A model generated the notes under the pieces. It made no database searches and had not been told where the DNA came from. It saw only the letters and a program-made list of their open reading frames with translations. Below are positions 1 through 10,830 of a stretch of 64,000 bases of DNA, in pieces. Position numbers and translations under genes: made by a program. The stretch's first letter is position 1; every line of letters begins with the position of its first letter. This DNA comes from Isoetes taiwanensis (Eukaryota > Streptophyta > Lycopodiopsida > Isoetales > Isoetaceae). The stretch covers positions 308,001-372,000 of the forward strand of contig JAJEKV010000034.1 of NCBI GenBank assembly GCA_021234155.1, written 5' to 3'.

Positions 1-981
1 ACGTATTTTGCTTTTAAGCTCAATGGAAAAACTCATGTTCATCTATTCGGGGGAGAAATTTATTAATAGGTTTTGGCGACGGAAGATTGTACTTCCATAG
101 GGTATTTATTTAATATTTTTTAGGGATTCGGTATATTTTGTACGCTCGATATTTTGTTTTCAAGGTTCCCATCATGGTGTTTGAGATTTCATATCACAAT
201 GTATACACGAGATTAGTAACTGGACTAGCTTAATGATTATGATCTCCAATAGATATGTTAAAATCTAGAGAATTTCTGTATAAAAACTACAAATTTAGCC
301 AACCTATATTTCAACACCATGTCCTTCAAATTCTTTTCACAATAGCTTCACCATTCATCATAATTCAAAAACTTAAATATTCATTTTAACGAATGTTTTA
401 ACCCCTGGATAATGTGTTCAATTTGTGGAGCGGTTAATTGATAGATAGATAAATAGATAAGTAGGCACGCAGATAGATAGATACAATTTTTTTTGGGGGG
501 AGGGGGGTCTCCATAATCCGTGATTTTTACCATTATCCGCCCCTTTTTTTCCGTCCCAAAAGGCCCCCAAAAGCCTATTATCTATGCATGTCGAGGCACT
601 CCACTATCACGAACCAAATGCCCTGCACCCATCCATCTCCATTGAGCGTGCACCTCCTTACTTTAATCGTGCATCTCCTTCCTATTCAGCGTACATCTTC
701 AGCATCTTCTACCTTCATATACCCGCCAAAACTCTGCCATCTTCTACGGATCACGTGCTCCTCCTTTAGCATTCGAGCAAAACCACTAAAGTAATGCAAG
801 GATAAAATGTATCTAGGTAACCATGCAACCCATAGAATTCATGTATTTTTGCTTTTCATCTTCCATGAGAGAGGGAACGCCCAATTCAAACTGTGAGACG
901 GAGAGCGAATTGCCTTCTTTTCCACAACAGTAGCCCATAAATTGTGCCTGTTCTCTCCAAGGAATTCACATCAGAGAAACC
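1..981. other. Non-coding AT-rich DNA
   Basis: No credible coding region was seen. The stretch contains a broken GATA-type microsatellite at about 443-482 and a G-run/T-run patch just after it. The two short overlapping frames near 584-794 have low-complexity composition and no recognisable motif, so they are not called as genes. Confidence 0.5.
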
Positions 982-2765
982 ATGGTGAGCACTAGATCAA
1001 GGACTCCTGATACTAGCAATACAGACATATTGCCCTTAGCAAGCAAGAGAGTCAAAGCTTCTAAAGTTGTAGGTCAATTCAAGAGAACAATGCCAAGCAT
1101 TGCAGCTAAAGCATCACATGCAAAGAGAGGGTCTTGGACAGAAGAGCAAATGAGTAAGGTATGTGATTTGATAAGTGCTTTCAATTTGTGAGGCTAGTAG
1201 AAACTATGGCATTCCAGCATCTACCATTAGGGATTGGCTCTATGGAAGGATCATAATTAAGCAAGGCAACATACCAAGAGTATTAACTTGTGATGAAGAA
1301 AAAGAACTAGTTGAATGAGCATTGAAAACGTCTGAAAATGGTTTAAGTGTGACATTAGAAGTTATGAAAGAAAGAGTTGTTGCACTGTGTTGGTCTAGAG
1401 CTACACCATGCAAAGATGGAGTGCCATGTGCCAAATGGTGGGAACTGTTCAAGGGCAAACATCCTGAGATAAGAAGTTGTAAGATATTAGAGATTGTTCG
1501 GGCAAGGGCAGTTAATGTAGACAACCTAACTAACTTCTATCATGGTCTCCAAGCAGTTTATGAGCAGTTCCAGTTTACACCAAATAGAATATGGAATGCA
1601 GATGAAACTGAAGTGTAAGCAGGAAGAGTTAGTGGCATGAAGATCATTGCTAGAAAAGGGGCACGGAATGTGCACGAAATTGTTATGCAAAATAGGGAAT
1701 GGGTAATTGTTCTTGCACGTGTCAGTGCTGATGAATATAGGCTACCAAATCTATATATTTTCAAAGCAAGAGAATGAGAGTTGATTACATATCTAGGTGT
1801 GAACAAGGTGCCATTCAAGCCATTCAACCAACAAAATGCTTTGTCATGGCTAAAGCACTTTGAAGAGAGAGTGCCTGAAGGAGTTAGCCCTAGTCACCCA
1901 ACACTTCTTATCCTTGATGGGCATGGTAGTCATGTCGAGTGTGATGTAATAGTAGCTGCAAAGGAGATCGGAATCCATATTGTTGTCTTGCATCTACATA
2001 CTTCACATAAGTAGCCTCTTGACGTATTCAAGGCTGCATTTCATAAGGTGAGGGGCAAATACATGCTTGAGAGAGGTAAAGTCGAGCCAAAATAGGAAGA
2101 CATTGTAGCTTTGATAAGTGAGGCAATAAATTAAGCATTGACAAAGTCTAATATAGTCTCAGGATTTTAGACTACAGGAATATGGCATCCCAAGCCAATG
2201 CTCAGGCAAAAGGAAAAAAAAAGCACCTCTGATGAGTTTTGTAGGTTGGAAGAGAAAGCAAGGAGAAAAGAGGTCGATAGAGAAAGAAAAGATAAATTGG
2301 TAATCAAGAAGAGTGAGAGCAAAAGAGAAGAGTAGATAGATAGATAGAGAGAGAGAGAGAGAGGAGGCAAATGTGAGATCTCGTCAAAGAAAGGAAGAGA
2401 GAAATTCAAGGAAGAGGGCTGATGAGGAACTAAAGGAAAGCACTCGAAAATTGAGACATGTTCTTTACCCTGAAGGTAGATCTAGAGTGGCTGAAATATT
2501 TAGGGAGCAAAGTGCAAGGAGAAGAAGATTAGGTGTAAAAAACCAATTAAGCGCTCGCCAAGGTCTACCTCTATCCCTTATTTCTAATGCTCAATTTGAA
2601 GAGCATCATGCATATCATGACCATGTCACTAGTTCCCAAATCATGCCGGGCTTGTATCAGAAGAATGATGCTGCTGACAAAGATTATGTAATACCTGACA
2701 TGTATGTTGATAGTCAGCCAATAGAAGATAGTGACTCAGTTCTAGGGTCACCCTTAGTTGGCTGA
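982..2765 (+). pseudogene. pogo/Tigger-like DDE transposase relic
   Basis: This is a degraded transposase of the Tc1/mariner superfamily, pogo/Tigger branch, which cuts and pastes its own DNA from the nucleus. The N-terminus (982-1190) is basic and leads into a helix-turn-helix of the psq/CENP-B type ending in GIPASTIRDWL (about 1211-1243). A frameshift lies near 1180, inside the helix-turn-helix. The three catalytic acidic positions are all visible: NADET (Asp codon 1601), ILDGHGSHV (Asp codon 1916) and PLDVF (Asp codon 2021). In-frame stops at about 1318, 1616, 1775 and 2012 show it is dead. The tail (2373-2765) is a charged, basic reading frame that probably continues the same protein. I did not identify terminal repeats. 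Confidence 0.75.
2334..2364. repeat. GATA then GA microsatellite
   Basis: Three to four GATA units run directly into eight or so GA units. The array lies inside the C-terminal part of the decayed transposase reading frame. Confidence 0.85.
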
Positions 2766-2783
2766 AGTCTTGAGGATATCCAC

Positions 2784-3134
2784 ATGTGCTCCGAACAACA
2801 TAATCGAGCATGTGGAGTGTCAATTGATGGCTACATCCCAATATGCAAGCCAATGCCTTGTAAACTTGGACAAATAGCGGCACCATTGGAGCAATGGGAT
2901 TTGCAAGTAGATCAAGGGATTGTTGCACATGCAGGGAGCCAACTCAGAATGGACACTCAAGGTTGGATAAATTATACAAACATACACACTGGCCCAATAG
3001 GTGATGAACATCAAGGCATACATAAGGTAAGGATAATTAGAGACATGAGAGACTTGTGCTGGGTTGCTGCAGATGTGGTTGAGATTTCAAATAAGATTGA
3101 GTCACATGCATTGGTTTTTTGTATATTTACTTGA
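2784..3134 (+). other. Unrecognised 116-codon open frame
   Basis: An open frame follows 19 bases after the end of the transposase C-terminal frame. It has ordinary amino-acid composition, with several Cys and Trp residues and the motif RDMRDLCWVAADVVEIS. It could be an unrelated captured piece, the very C-terminus of the transposon-encoded protein, or chance. No family was recognised. Confidence 0.25.
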
Positions 3135-3766
3135 GCAGCTTCACTTGTAATCCAAGTTTTTCCTTCATAGTTTATGATCATCAATTTTCTAAAAAGTCAT
3201 TCAAATTACATCTTGGATTAGTTGGGAGCAGTTTAATGGTAGTCTTTGATGATGAAAATCATGCCGAGTTCCCTTTCAAACTGTTGTTATACTCAAATGT
3301 TTATGCACAAATTGTGTAAGTGCTTTAATCATTTATAGAATCATGTTGTTCCAGGGATATTGGTTGTGATCATGAAAAGTAATTTAAAGGGCAACAGAAA
3401 TTACTTGAAAAGAGAGACTGTTACTTAACTATTAAAATACTAATGAGCATGTAAATGCAATCAATATAATCCTTAATTATTGTATGCTCAAATGTTTATC
3501 CACAAACAGATTTCAAAATTCAGAATGTTTATCTTGCAATGTTTATGTTGCTCTGTTCAATCTCAGAGACAAATCAATTAGCTCAAGGTTTGCATTCTGC
3601 CAGCAAATGGTCGTCTTTAGGAACAAAACAAGAAATAGATACACGATTGGTAGATTAAATCGCACTACTTAAGGATCGCAAACAGGCATTTTCAAAGGAT
3701 CTGATGGCAATTGAGAGCATTTTACTGCACACTTGATGGCTTTTGAATTCATGTTTGATGGCCATG
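3135..3766. other. Non-coding DNA
   Basis: AT-rich stretch with two short open frames (3119-3319, 3484-3672) that have no recognisable domain. Nothing else was seen. Confidence 0.4.
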
Positions 3767-3768
3767 GC

Positions 3769-3868
3769 AGAGCATCAATAGACCCTGAATCTTAGTTATG
3801 GCAAGAGCATAGATAGACCCTGAACCTAGTTATGGCAGGAGCATCAATAGACCTTGAACCTAGTTATG
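3769..3868. repeat. Three-unit tandem repeat, about 35 bp each
   Basis: The phrase 'agagcat(ca)atagaccctgaa' followed by 'cttagttatggca' occurs three times in a row with a few substitutions and small indels. The third unit is cut short at 'ctagttatg'. Confidence 0.85.
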
Positions 3869-4744
3869 TTTAAAGGGCTCCATTTAACGATGGAGATCCA
3901 TTTGCCATATTGGCCGTTTATATGGCATCTACTTGGAGCCTTGCTTGCCAGCTTTCCAAGGGTTCCAGAAACTTGCCATTTGGACAAAGCTTGCCCTGTC
4001 TTTTTTGCTCCGTCCTGTTAAGGGCACGGAATATGGAGACTCCTCCCTAATGTCCATGAAAAGTCAAAACTTATGGGACACACATCTAGATAGGACCTAC
4101 CCGCACCGACATTGGATTCTTCCCCCACTACCTTTACACTGATCATGTCCGATTTTACAACAAAAGGTTTGACTCTGTGGCCTTGCGACCTTGCGCATGG
4201 CAAACCTAAAAAGAGGAACCCAACCCTACGTGTCTTGCCAATATCCAAAATGCACATAGGAATTATAGTGCTTTCCAAACAGTATTTTGCTTTTGCTTAC
4301 CATCCGAAATGATTCCTACCTGCCATAAAGGTTGCTTAAGATCAGATTCAAGCATGTGCATAAACTTTTGAACCCAAACAAATTACCTAGACTTGTCTGT
4401 TATGAAGATTGACAACTTGTCTGGTGTGAACTGCATAATAATAATTGGCATCCTCAATTTCATGAAATTTTATTTGGCCATTTCCTATGAGTATCTACGA
4501 AAATTTTACGCCTCACAAAAAACCGCAAAAAAAAGGCTTAGAAAATGCACCTTTACACCTATCTACAGTGCCATTTTTTTGTTTTAGATATAGTAGTTAC
4601 ATTTCGTTAGAGAAACTATTATCATTGTAGATAGGTGTAAAGCGCGCACCATTACTGCTACAAGGTCTTTCTGTGATGGCCGAACAATGTCTTACTATGC
4701 CAGTATTTTTCACTGCAATTTCATTTTAATACGTACATGACGCA
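3869..4744. other. Non-coding DNA
   Basis: No gene was recognised. Short open frames at 3933-4142, 4112-4312 and 4393-4587 have no detectable family motif and overlap one another. Confidence 0.4.
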
Positions 4745-4852
4745 GGGTAAGCAACATATATCATAGATCTTTTGAAATTTTAGCTATTTTTTCCTGGAGG
4801 GTAAGCAACATATATCATAGATCTTTTCAAATTTTAGCTATTTTTTCCTGGA
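4745..4852. repeat. 54-bp tandem duplication
   Basis: A unit beginning 'ggtaagcaacatatatcat' and ending 'ctattttttcctgga' is present twice back to back, with essentially one base difference ('ttttgaaatt' against 'ttttcaaatt'). Confidence 0.9.
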
Positions 4853-4856
4853 ATGG

Positions 4857-5750
4857 GTCCGATGCATCATTTACAGTGCAGTTCATTTTTAAAACCACAT
4901 CTCACAGCTCCAATCTACAAGTAAATAAAAGCGCCAAAAAGTTTGCGACAATTTTCCACTTATCTATCTTACTAAAACAATCTCCCTTATATCCTTCTGT
5001 AAATGTAAAAAGATAACAGGACATTATTTCAGACCATAAAAACAAAGGCTCTAAGAAAATGCAACTGCTAGCTAAGGGAGCCTGTCTCGGGTTTTTTGTG
5101 TCAGAAAATTCACGTATGCTATGCATATATACTGCTAGGATGGATGCTGTATTTAATGAGCAGAAGGTTTGGTTTTAGTCATTCTAGCTCTAGATAGGAG
5201 AACATTTTTAGCGAATATTTAAACTCTTTCTATTTGAGTCCATTCATCCGACTCATATTGACTCTTCGTCTCGGGAAGGACGGAGGTGTGATGCATCATT
5301 CCGATGCGATTCATTCTTAAAACCACATTTCACAGCTCCAATTTACAAATGAAAGCGCCAAAAAGGTTCAACAGGACATAATTAAAAACCATAAAGGCAA
5401 AGGCTCTAAGATGTTGCAATTGCCAGCCAAGGGAGCCTCTCTTGGGCTTTTGTGTCAGAAAACTCGCGTATCCTATGCATATATACTGCTTGGATGAATG
5501 CTGCATTTCATGAGCCGAAAATTTGGTTTTAGTCATTCTAGCTCTAGATAGGAGAGCATTTTTAGCAAATAATTAAAGTCTTTCTATTTGAGTCCATTCA
5601 TCAGCATCAGACCTCATATTGACTCCTCATCTAGGAAAGGATGGAGATGCGGTGCATCATTCACCTCATTTCTAAAACCACATCCCAAAGCTCCAATCTA
5701 AAAATGAAAGTGCCAGAAAACTTGTGACAACCTTACCTATCTTACTAGAA
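4857..5750. repeat. Diverged 360-430 bp tandem triplication
   Basis: Three copies start at about 4857, 5285 and 5646, each with 'gatgcatcatt' or 'ggtgcatcatt' followed by 'aaaaccacat..cacagctccaat'. The first two copies are full length and share long blocks, including 'catgcatatatactgct', 'agtcattctagctctagata' and 'tttctatttgagtccattca'. The third stops after about 100 bases, where the PPR relic begins. Substitutions and indels are spread throughout, so the duplications are not recent. Confidence 0.85.
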
Positions 5751-6361
5751 CATTGAAAAGGTCCAATGCCTCCCTACTAAACGCATGTTGAGCACATCCT
5801 CCAATTATTGTACCATGAAATGACTATGCATTCTCTGGAAGACGTGCCATGCATCCAGCATGATTCCGCATTTAGGATACATATCTATAAGTGAATCCTC
5901 AAAAGAAGAATCAAACTCAATTGCTTCTCTCAAACCGTAAGTATGAACAAGCTTTCAATAAGCTATTATACACACAGAGTGTCCACACACATGCATTCAG
6001 AAGATAGATAATAGACACCATGCATGTGATGAAAAATCCTAAAACAGTTCTTAACATCACCAAGTTGAGCATATCCACCAAGCAAAGCCTTCCAAAGAAC
6101 AACATTATGATCGATGATGCTATCAAATATTTTATGTGCATCACCTATGTTTCCACATTTTATATACCTATCAACAATTGCACTGCCTACAAAAAAATGC
6201 ACCTGTTTCTTACTGATGAAAGCGTGAACATGTTTCCCCATGTCAAGAGATGAGAATGCAGCGCATATCAGCTTGCAGCTCCCTAAAAAGCATCAGAGCA
6301 AATTTCCCATCATTATGTTGGGCATATCCAATAGTCAATGTAGTCCATGACACAACATCTC

Positions 6362-6843
6362 GGACCGCCGTATTTAGAGTCCGGGATGTGGTATTTCTGG
6401 ACTTTTTTTGTGGTGTTTCCGGCCACCCGTTATCAGCCACTGTGCACTTCACAGTTTTAAGCCCAGAATCAACTGTTTTAGGTCATTTTTTGCTTGATCC
6501 GGCTCTATCTGAGCTCAAATCACTTCCTCTCTTCATCAAACTAGTGTTAAAGAGGAAGACAAAGCGATTGGAAGGGCTTTTGAAGCATTTCAAGCCGTCC
6601 AGGGAGTTGCAAGAGGGATCCGACCAAAGATTTTGACTCCGCCGCGCAGTTTCGCGCTTGGTTTTTGGCCAGAAATACCACTTTTTGGCCAGAAATACCA
6701 TATTTTTGGCCAGAAACGCCACTTTTTTCGGCCAGAAACATCACTTTTTTGGCCGGAAATACCACTTGGCTGATATCGGATGGCCGGAAACATCACAAAA
6801 AAGTCCGGAAATACCACATCCCGGACTCTATATACGGGCGTCC
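6362..6843. mobile_element. Mutator-like MITE with long inverted ends
   Basis: The element begins ggaccgccgtatttagag and ends ctctatatacgggcgtcc. The terminal inverted repeats are about 78 bp and nearly identical through 'gtccgggatgtggtatttc'. It is flanked on both sides by the same 9 bases, caacatctc (6353-6361 and 6844-6852), the target-duplication size expected of Mutator-like elements. Deleting the element and one flank restores RDVVSW in the PPR frame. Just inside the right end are five or six short repeats of the type 'ggccagaaataccac' that resemble the inner part of the terminal repeat. There is no transposase, so it is non-autonomous. Confidence 0.92.
6664..6795. repeat. Subterminal repeat array of the MITE
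   Basis: Six units of roughly 22-24 bp have the core ggcc(a/g)gaaa(t/c)(a/g)(c/t)cac. The last unit merges with the right terminal inverted repeat. Confidence 0.85.
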
Positions 6844-7000
6844 CAACATCTCTCGCTTGAAGCCTATTAAATACAGAACATAGCCTGCTGCTTTTGATGT
6901 ACTTACATATCAACAAGAGCAATCCCCACAACAAGTTCAGGCTCAAACCCATATTGCATGATGGATGTATGGACACCTTTTCCATAAATCTGAGCTGCTA

Positions 7001-7350
7001 AAACTGGACTAATCAGCATGGCATGTCTTTGGGTAGCTGCATGGGAAGAGGAAGGGGTATTTATGAACGGGAGAAGTACGTTAGGAACAACATTGGAAAG
7101 ATGAAGGCGGAGGTAAAAACTGAAGTGGATGGCGGTAGCGATGGTGGTGATGCTAAGCTGCAAGATGGAGGTTGGGCAGGCAAGGCTTCCTGGATTGCCT
7201 GGATTGCCAGATCCATTGAAAAATCCATTGCCAAAACCAGATCCACCCAAAGATCCATCGGCAGGTCTTCCACGTCCAGAAGATCCACCTCTAGCAAGTG
7301 GGTCATCACCTGCCATCCCTCCAATTCCATGTCCTCCGCCGCCTCTTTAG
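7001..7350 (-). other. Glycine-rich open frame upstream of the PPR relic
   Basis: A minus-strand frame (6903-7316) starts with a Gly/Ser/Asn/Pro-rich segment containing GGSGFGNGFFNGSGNPGNPG and continues without a stop into the PPR fragment YGKGVHTS. The Gly-rich part reflects a run of degenerate 'ggatctgg/ccagatcc' repeats. I cannot tell whether it was the original N-terminus of the PPR gene, a leader exon of another gene, or chance. No family was recognised. Confidence 0.3.
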
Positions 7351-7382
7351 AAGCCTGGGTTATTTACGTTTCTTGTGTTTGA

Positions 7383-10300
7383 AATAAGCAAGTGTACTCT
7401 ATGACATATAATAAAACGTTTTGGATTCATGAAGCTAATGCTTTCCGCCTTCTTGTTTTAATCTTTAGAATTGGGTGTTTAATTTGAACATTCATTTGTA
7501 TAGGCTAGAGATAGTATGGGATCCCCTATAGATTATCAATGTTGGAGCCGAGCCGACCTAGGCTGTTGCTCTGGTATGGCCTTAAACCAGCTTGTCAAGA
7601 AATGAGAATGCACCACCTGCTATTTCTCCTCGTAGCTCGCAACCAAATAAATAGGTGTATATTACACTTTCCTTATATCACGATGTTGCATTGTATCAAT
7701 CTTGTTAATTTGGGATTTTCAGGTTTGGCCAAAACCATTTTTGGATTTTTTTTTTTTTTTTTAAATAGATTTCCCATGATTTTTGGGGTTTTGGTCGTCG
7801 GAAAAATTTATCGATCTCCAAAAATCATAGAAGTTTTTATCCCTATGATTTTTGTTCTTGGATTTTTACTCGAGGGCATGCCACAAAGTAACTCCATGCA
7901 TCGCCATGGAGGCCTCAGCCTCCCATAATCATATCATACGCTACCATCTAAAGTCGTTCTTTAATGCACTTTTGCTTTCTCGATGTTTTTTTTTTTGTCC
8001 AAATTTTCATCTCGGCGTGCATATTCGGCAATAGAAGGAGATTTTGAGTCACAAAAAGACGGTTCTCCTTTTTTTCACTGGAGCACCAAAAGCAGCAAGG
8101 AATCGGTGATGCCTTCCATTATTAGAGGCTCGATTGACATTTTTGAGAAGAAAACAGAGAGATGATGCGATCCAGACTTTTCTATTTTAGGTATTGGACT
8201 TCTGCTTTCCCATCTTTGTTATTTTCGTTAGCATGATTTTTTATGAGACCATCCGTCAAGTAGAACATAGCATGTTGCTAAGCTTCTGTAGGTATTCTAA
8301 GCTCAGGACCTAGCATGTTTCTCGGTTCTAAGCTTCGGTGGGTATCCTAAGCTTAGGCAACTATGTATAGGATGTTGTTTTTACCTGGTAAAACTGTGAG
8401 GTTACTTCTATATCGATATCGGAATTGGTGCTTCACAGTAGTGGGCTGCTTGGTAGTTTGTAAATGGGTTTCGCCTTGCAAATAAATGTATTTTAGGTTT
8501 TTCGCAGTTTCAATTCTAACGGCTCCAAAATTGGCCCCACAATAGGTTGTTATACTCAAACTTGCCCTAAATCTAGCTTTAACCCAGTTGACTCCATTTA
8601 GAAAGTAGAAGTATAATTTTATTAAGGATTTGCAGCATGTTTCTTAAATTGATCACACCCTCTACATGCACAGGAATTATTAGGTACCGAGTTGATTGCT
8701 TTTTATTGCACACTTTGGCAACCCTATTATGTTTTTGTACAAATTTTTACCCCAAAAGCATGCCCACCTCTATTTCCCAAAACTTCAACTTCTCCTAGAA
8801 GTGGATGTGGCAGAGGTACTTACTGTAATTATAGGATTGCTCTTTTGTCACGATGCCGATTTTAACTTGGCATTATAATCTTGGCATTATAATCTATAAT
8901 AGGTGTTGTTGCACTGTCTAAGGATGGAGATTTGACTTCACATTATATTCTGTAATAGGTGGAGTTGTTGCACTGTTTAACGATGGGTTAGTTATGTAGA
9001 TCAATCGCATTATGCACTATCATGCTCTTTCTTACTTGATGCTGAAGATGTTACATCACTTATCCATTATGAATAAAGACCATCACATGGGAACTTGAGT
9101 TGGCTGCAGGGATGTGCGAAGCCCTAGGCACTTTCTGCACGTTGTTGATTTTGGCAGATTCCATGCTCCACCAGTCATTTGGAGTATAGTCTAGATTATT
9201 TAGATATTGCGCACATGATTCTGTATTTGTTTCAGGGCCAAATTGGAGGTCACCATATGAAGATGGACGGGCAATGGTATTCAAAGTTCTGTTTACCTTA
9301 AGACCACTTGGATATCATGTAATTCCCATGGATTTGTCTTTGAATTCAATCACCATCATGCTCTATTGTCTGTAATGAGGATAGTATTGTGGAAGACAGT
9401 TCAACAGGTCATGAGAAAGGAGTTTGAGAAAAAGAGGTGGTTTGGGCTTTCATTGTAAGGTAAACATCTCTTTCTATTTGGAACGAAGAGTCGACGCCAT
9501 TATAGACTATCAGGGGGCATAGCCAATTCTAAAAGAACTGTTTTGAAACTGGAAGTATTTAATGTGCTAAACTTGATGAGGAGCATTTTGCTAGCACATT
9601 TTTTAATTGTGGACAATTCTTAGATGCTATTCGTCCTCTGAAAATTGTCTCCATTATTATGTGAATTCCTATATCCTATGCACATAACTTTTCCAGCAAA
9701 ATTATTGAAGCCCAGGTGTAATTTTCTCCATTTGCCTCAACATAGATAATCTATCCATTTCTTATCCATTATGATTGTTGTGATCCACTCTAGACACACT
9801 TATCTTACACACACCTTGACTGTGCATTTATCATTTAAATTCTTTACCACAGATTAAAGAAATCTTTTATAATTTCCCATGCATTTCGGCTTTGTTGTAT
9901 CCCCTTATGAAAACAGCTCTGATTTGCAATGGCAAGATATTCTTGAAGTGGCTATTGGGTTGAATAGAATTCAAAGGCAATAAATACGGAGCTATCCTTC
10001 TACAAGAAAGAGCATTTGTTTAATTCCTCCACTACTTCTTGCATGGAAATGCAGGATCCAAGACTTAAAAGCACGAGTTTTGTGCAAGCTATTTTTTAAA
10101 AGGGTGAACTCATTATTGTACTGGTTCAAGCGTGATGTCAAGGAGTTCAGGTAACCATTAAGCAATGTCCTTATCTTTAATATGAGGACCTGAAAATCTT
10201 AGAGTAGAATACTTGCCAATCGTATGTCCATGCATTTCAACTTGCAGAAGCGAAGTAGGCTAAATCTAATTTGCCTGCAAGCAAAAAATGCATTGATGTA

Positions 10301-10830
10301 ACAAGCTTTACCATGCTTTTGAATTTTGTGTCGTTTGCACTTTCAAATATAATGTTTTTCGAAATTTCATGGACATTTCTGGTCAATTTTGTGGGATGAA
10401 AGGCTGATGAACTTCTAGATTGAAAGTCTTCAAAGATTTTACATTACTTTCGTAGCAAAGTTGCTAAGTTCGAATATAATTTTCAATAAAGTCTATTATA
10501 AATGTCAATGTAGATTATTTGACTTCCCTAAAGCATTGATTACAACAACTCCAAATACAATACCTATCATGTGCCCTTATTTCCTCAAACCTACAATGCA
10601 ATTTTGAAATTTGTTAAGGCAAATGACATGCCAATAAACACGTAGTTTTAATATGTGGTGCCTACAAATCCTTTATATATTGTTGAGGTGGTCACTTTTA
10701 GCTTTGTGTTCTTATATTTGTAGTTGGAAAAGTATTGCAGACCTTTTGATTTCAAAATGAGTTGAGTATGCTTACTGCACTATGTTTTGTGCTAGGTGCA
10801 TGAGTTTGGTGATGGAAAATCTATATTCCC
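7383..10830. other. 3.4 kb without recognisable genes
   Basis: AT-rich DNA with poly-T runs at about 7744-7762 and 7987-7998, and small local repeats near 8870-8980 ('ttggcattataatct' in tandem, 'gtaataggtg..gttgttgcactgt' twice). Short open frames such as 7539-7928, 8353-8559 and 9060-9284 show no family motif. No promoter, RNA gene or mobile element boundary could be supported. Confidence 0.45.

Larger units (their letters stand above)
5745..7000 (-). pseudogene. PPR protein pseudogene (PLS type)
   Basis: Pentatricopeptide repeat proteins bind organellar RNA, and the PLS class is large in land plants. Reading leftwards from about 7000, successive pieces match the family style: YGKGVHTSIMQYGFEPELVV, ALVDM then YIKSS, RLQARDV, then after an insertion VSWTTLTIGYAQ, GKHVHAFI, YIKCGNIGDAHKIFDS, LWKALLGGYAQLG, LLKACSYLR, IDMYPKCGIMLDAW and TIIGGCAQHAFSREALDLF. 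Pieces lie in different frames, with stops between them, so the gene is dead. A 482-bp Mutator-like element interrupts the RDVVSW motif. No C-terminal E or DYW domain is visible to the left, where the sequence runs into tandem repeats. Confidence 0.85.
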
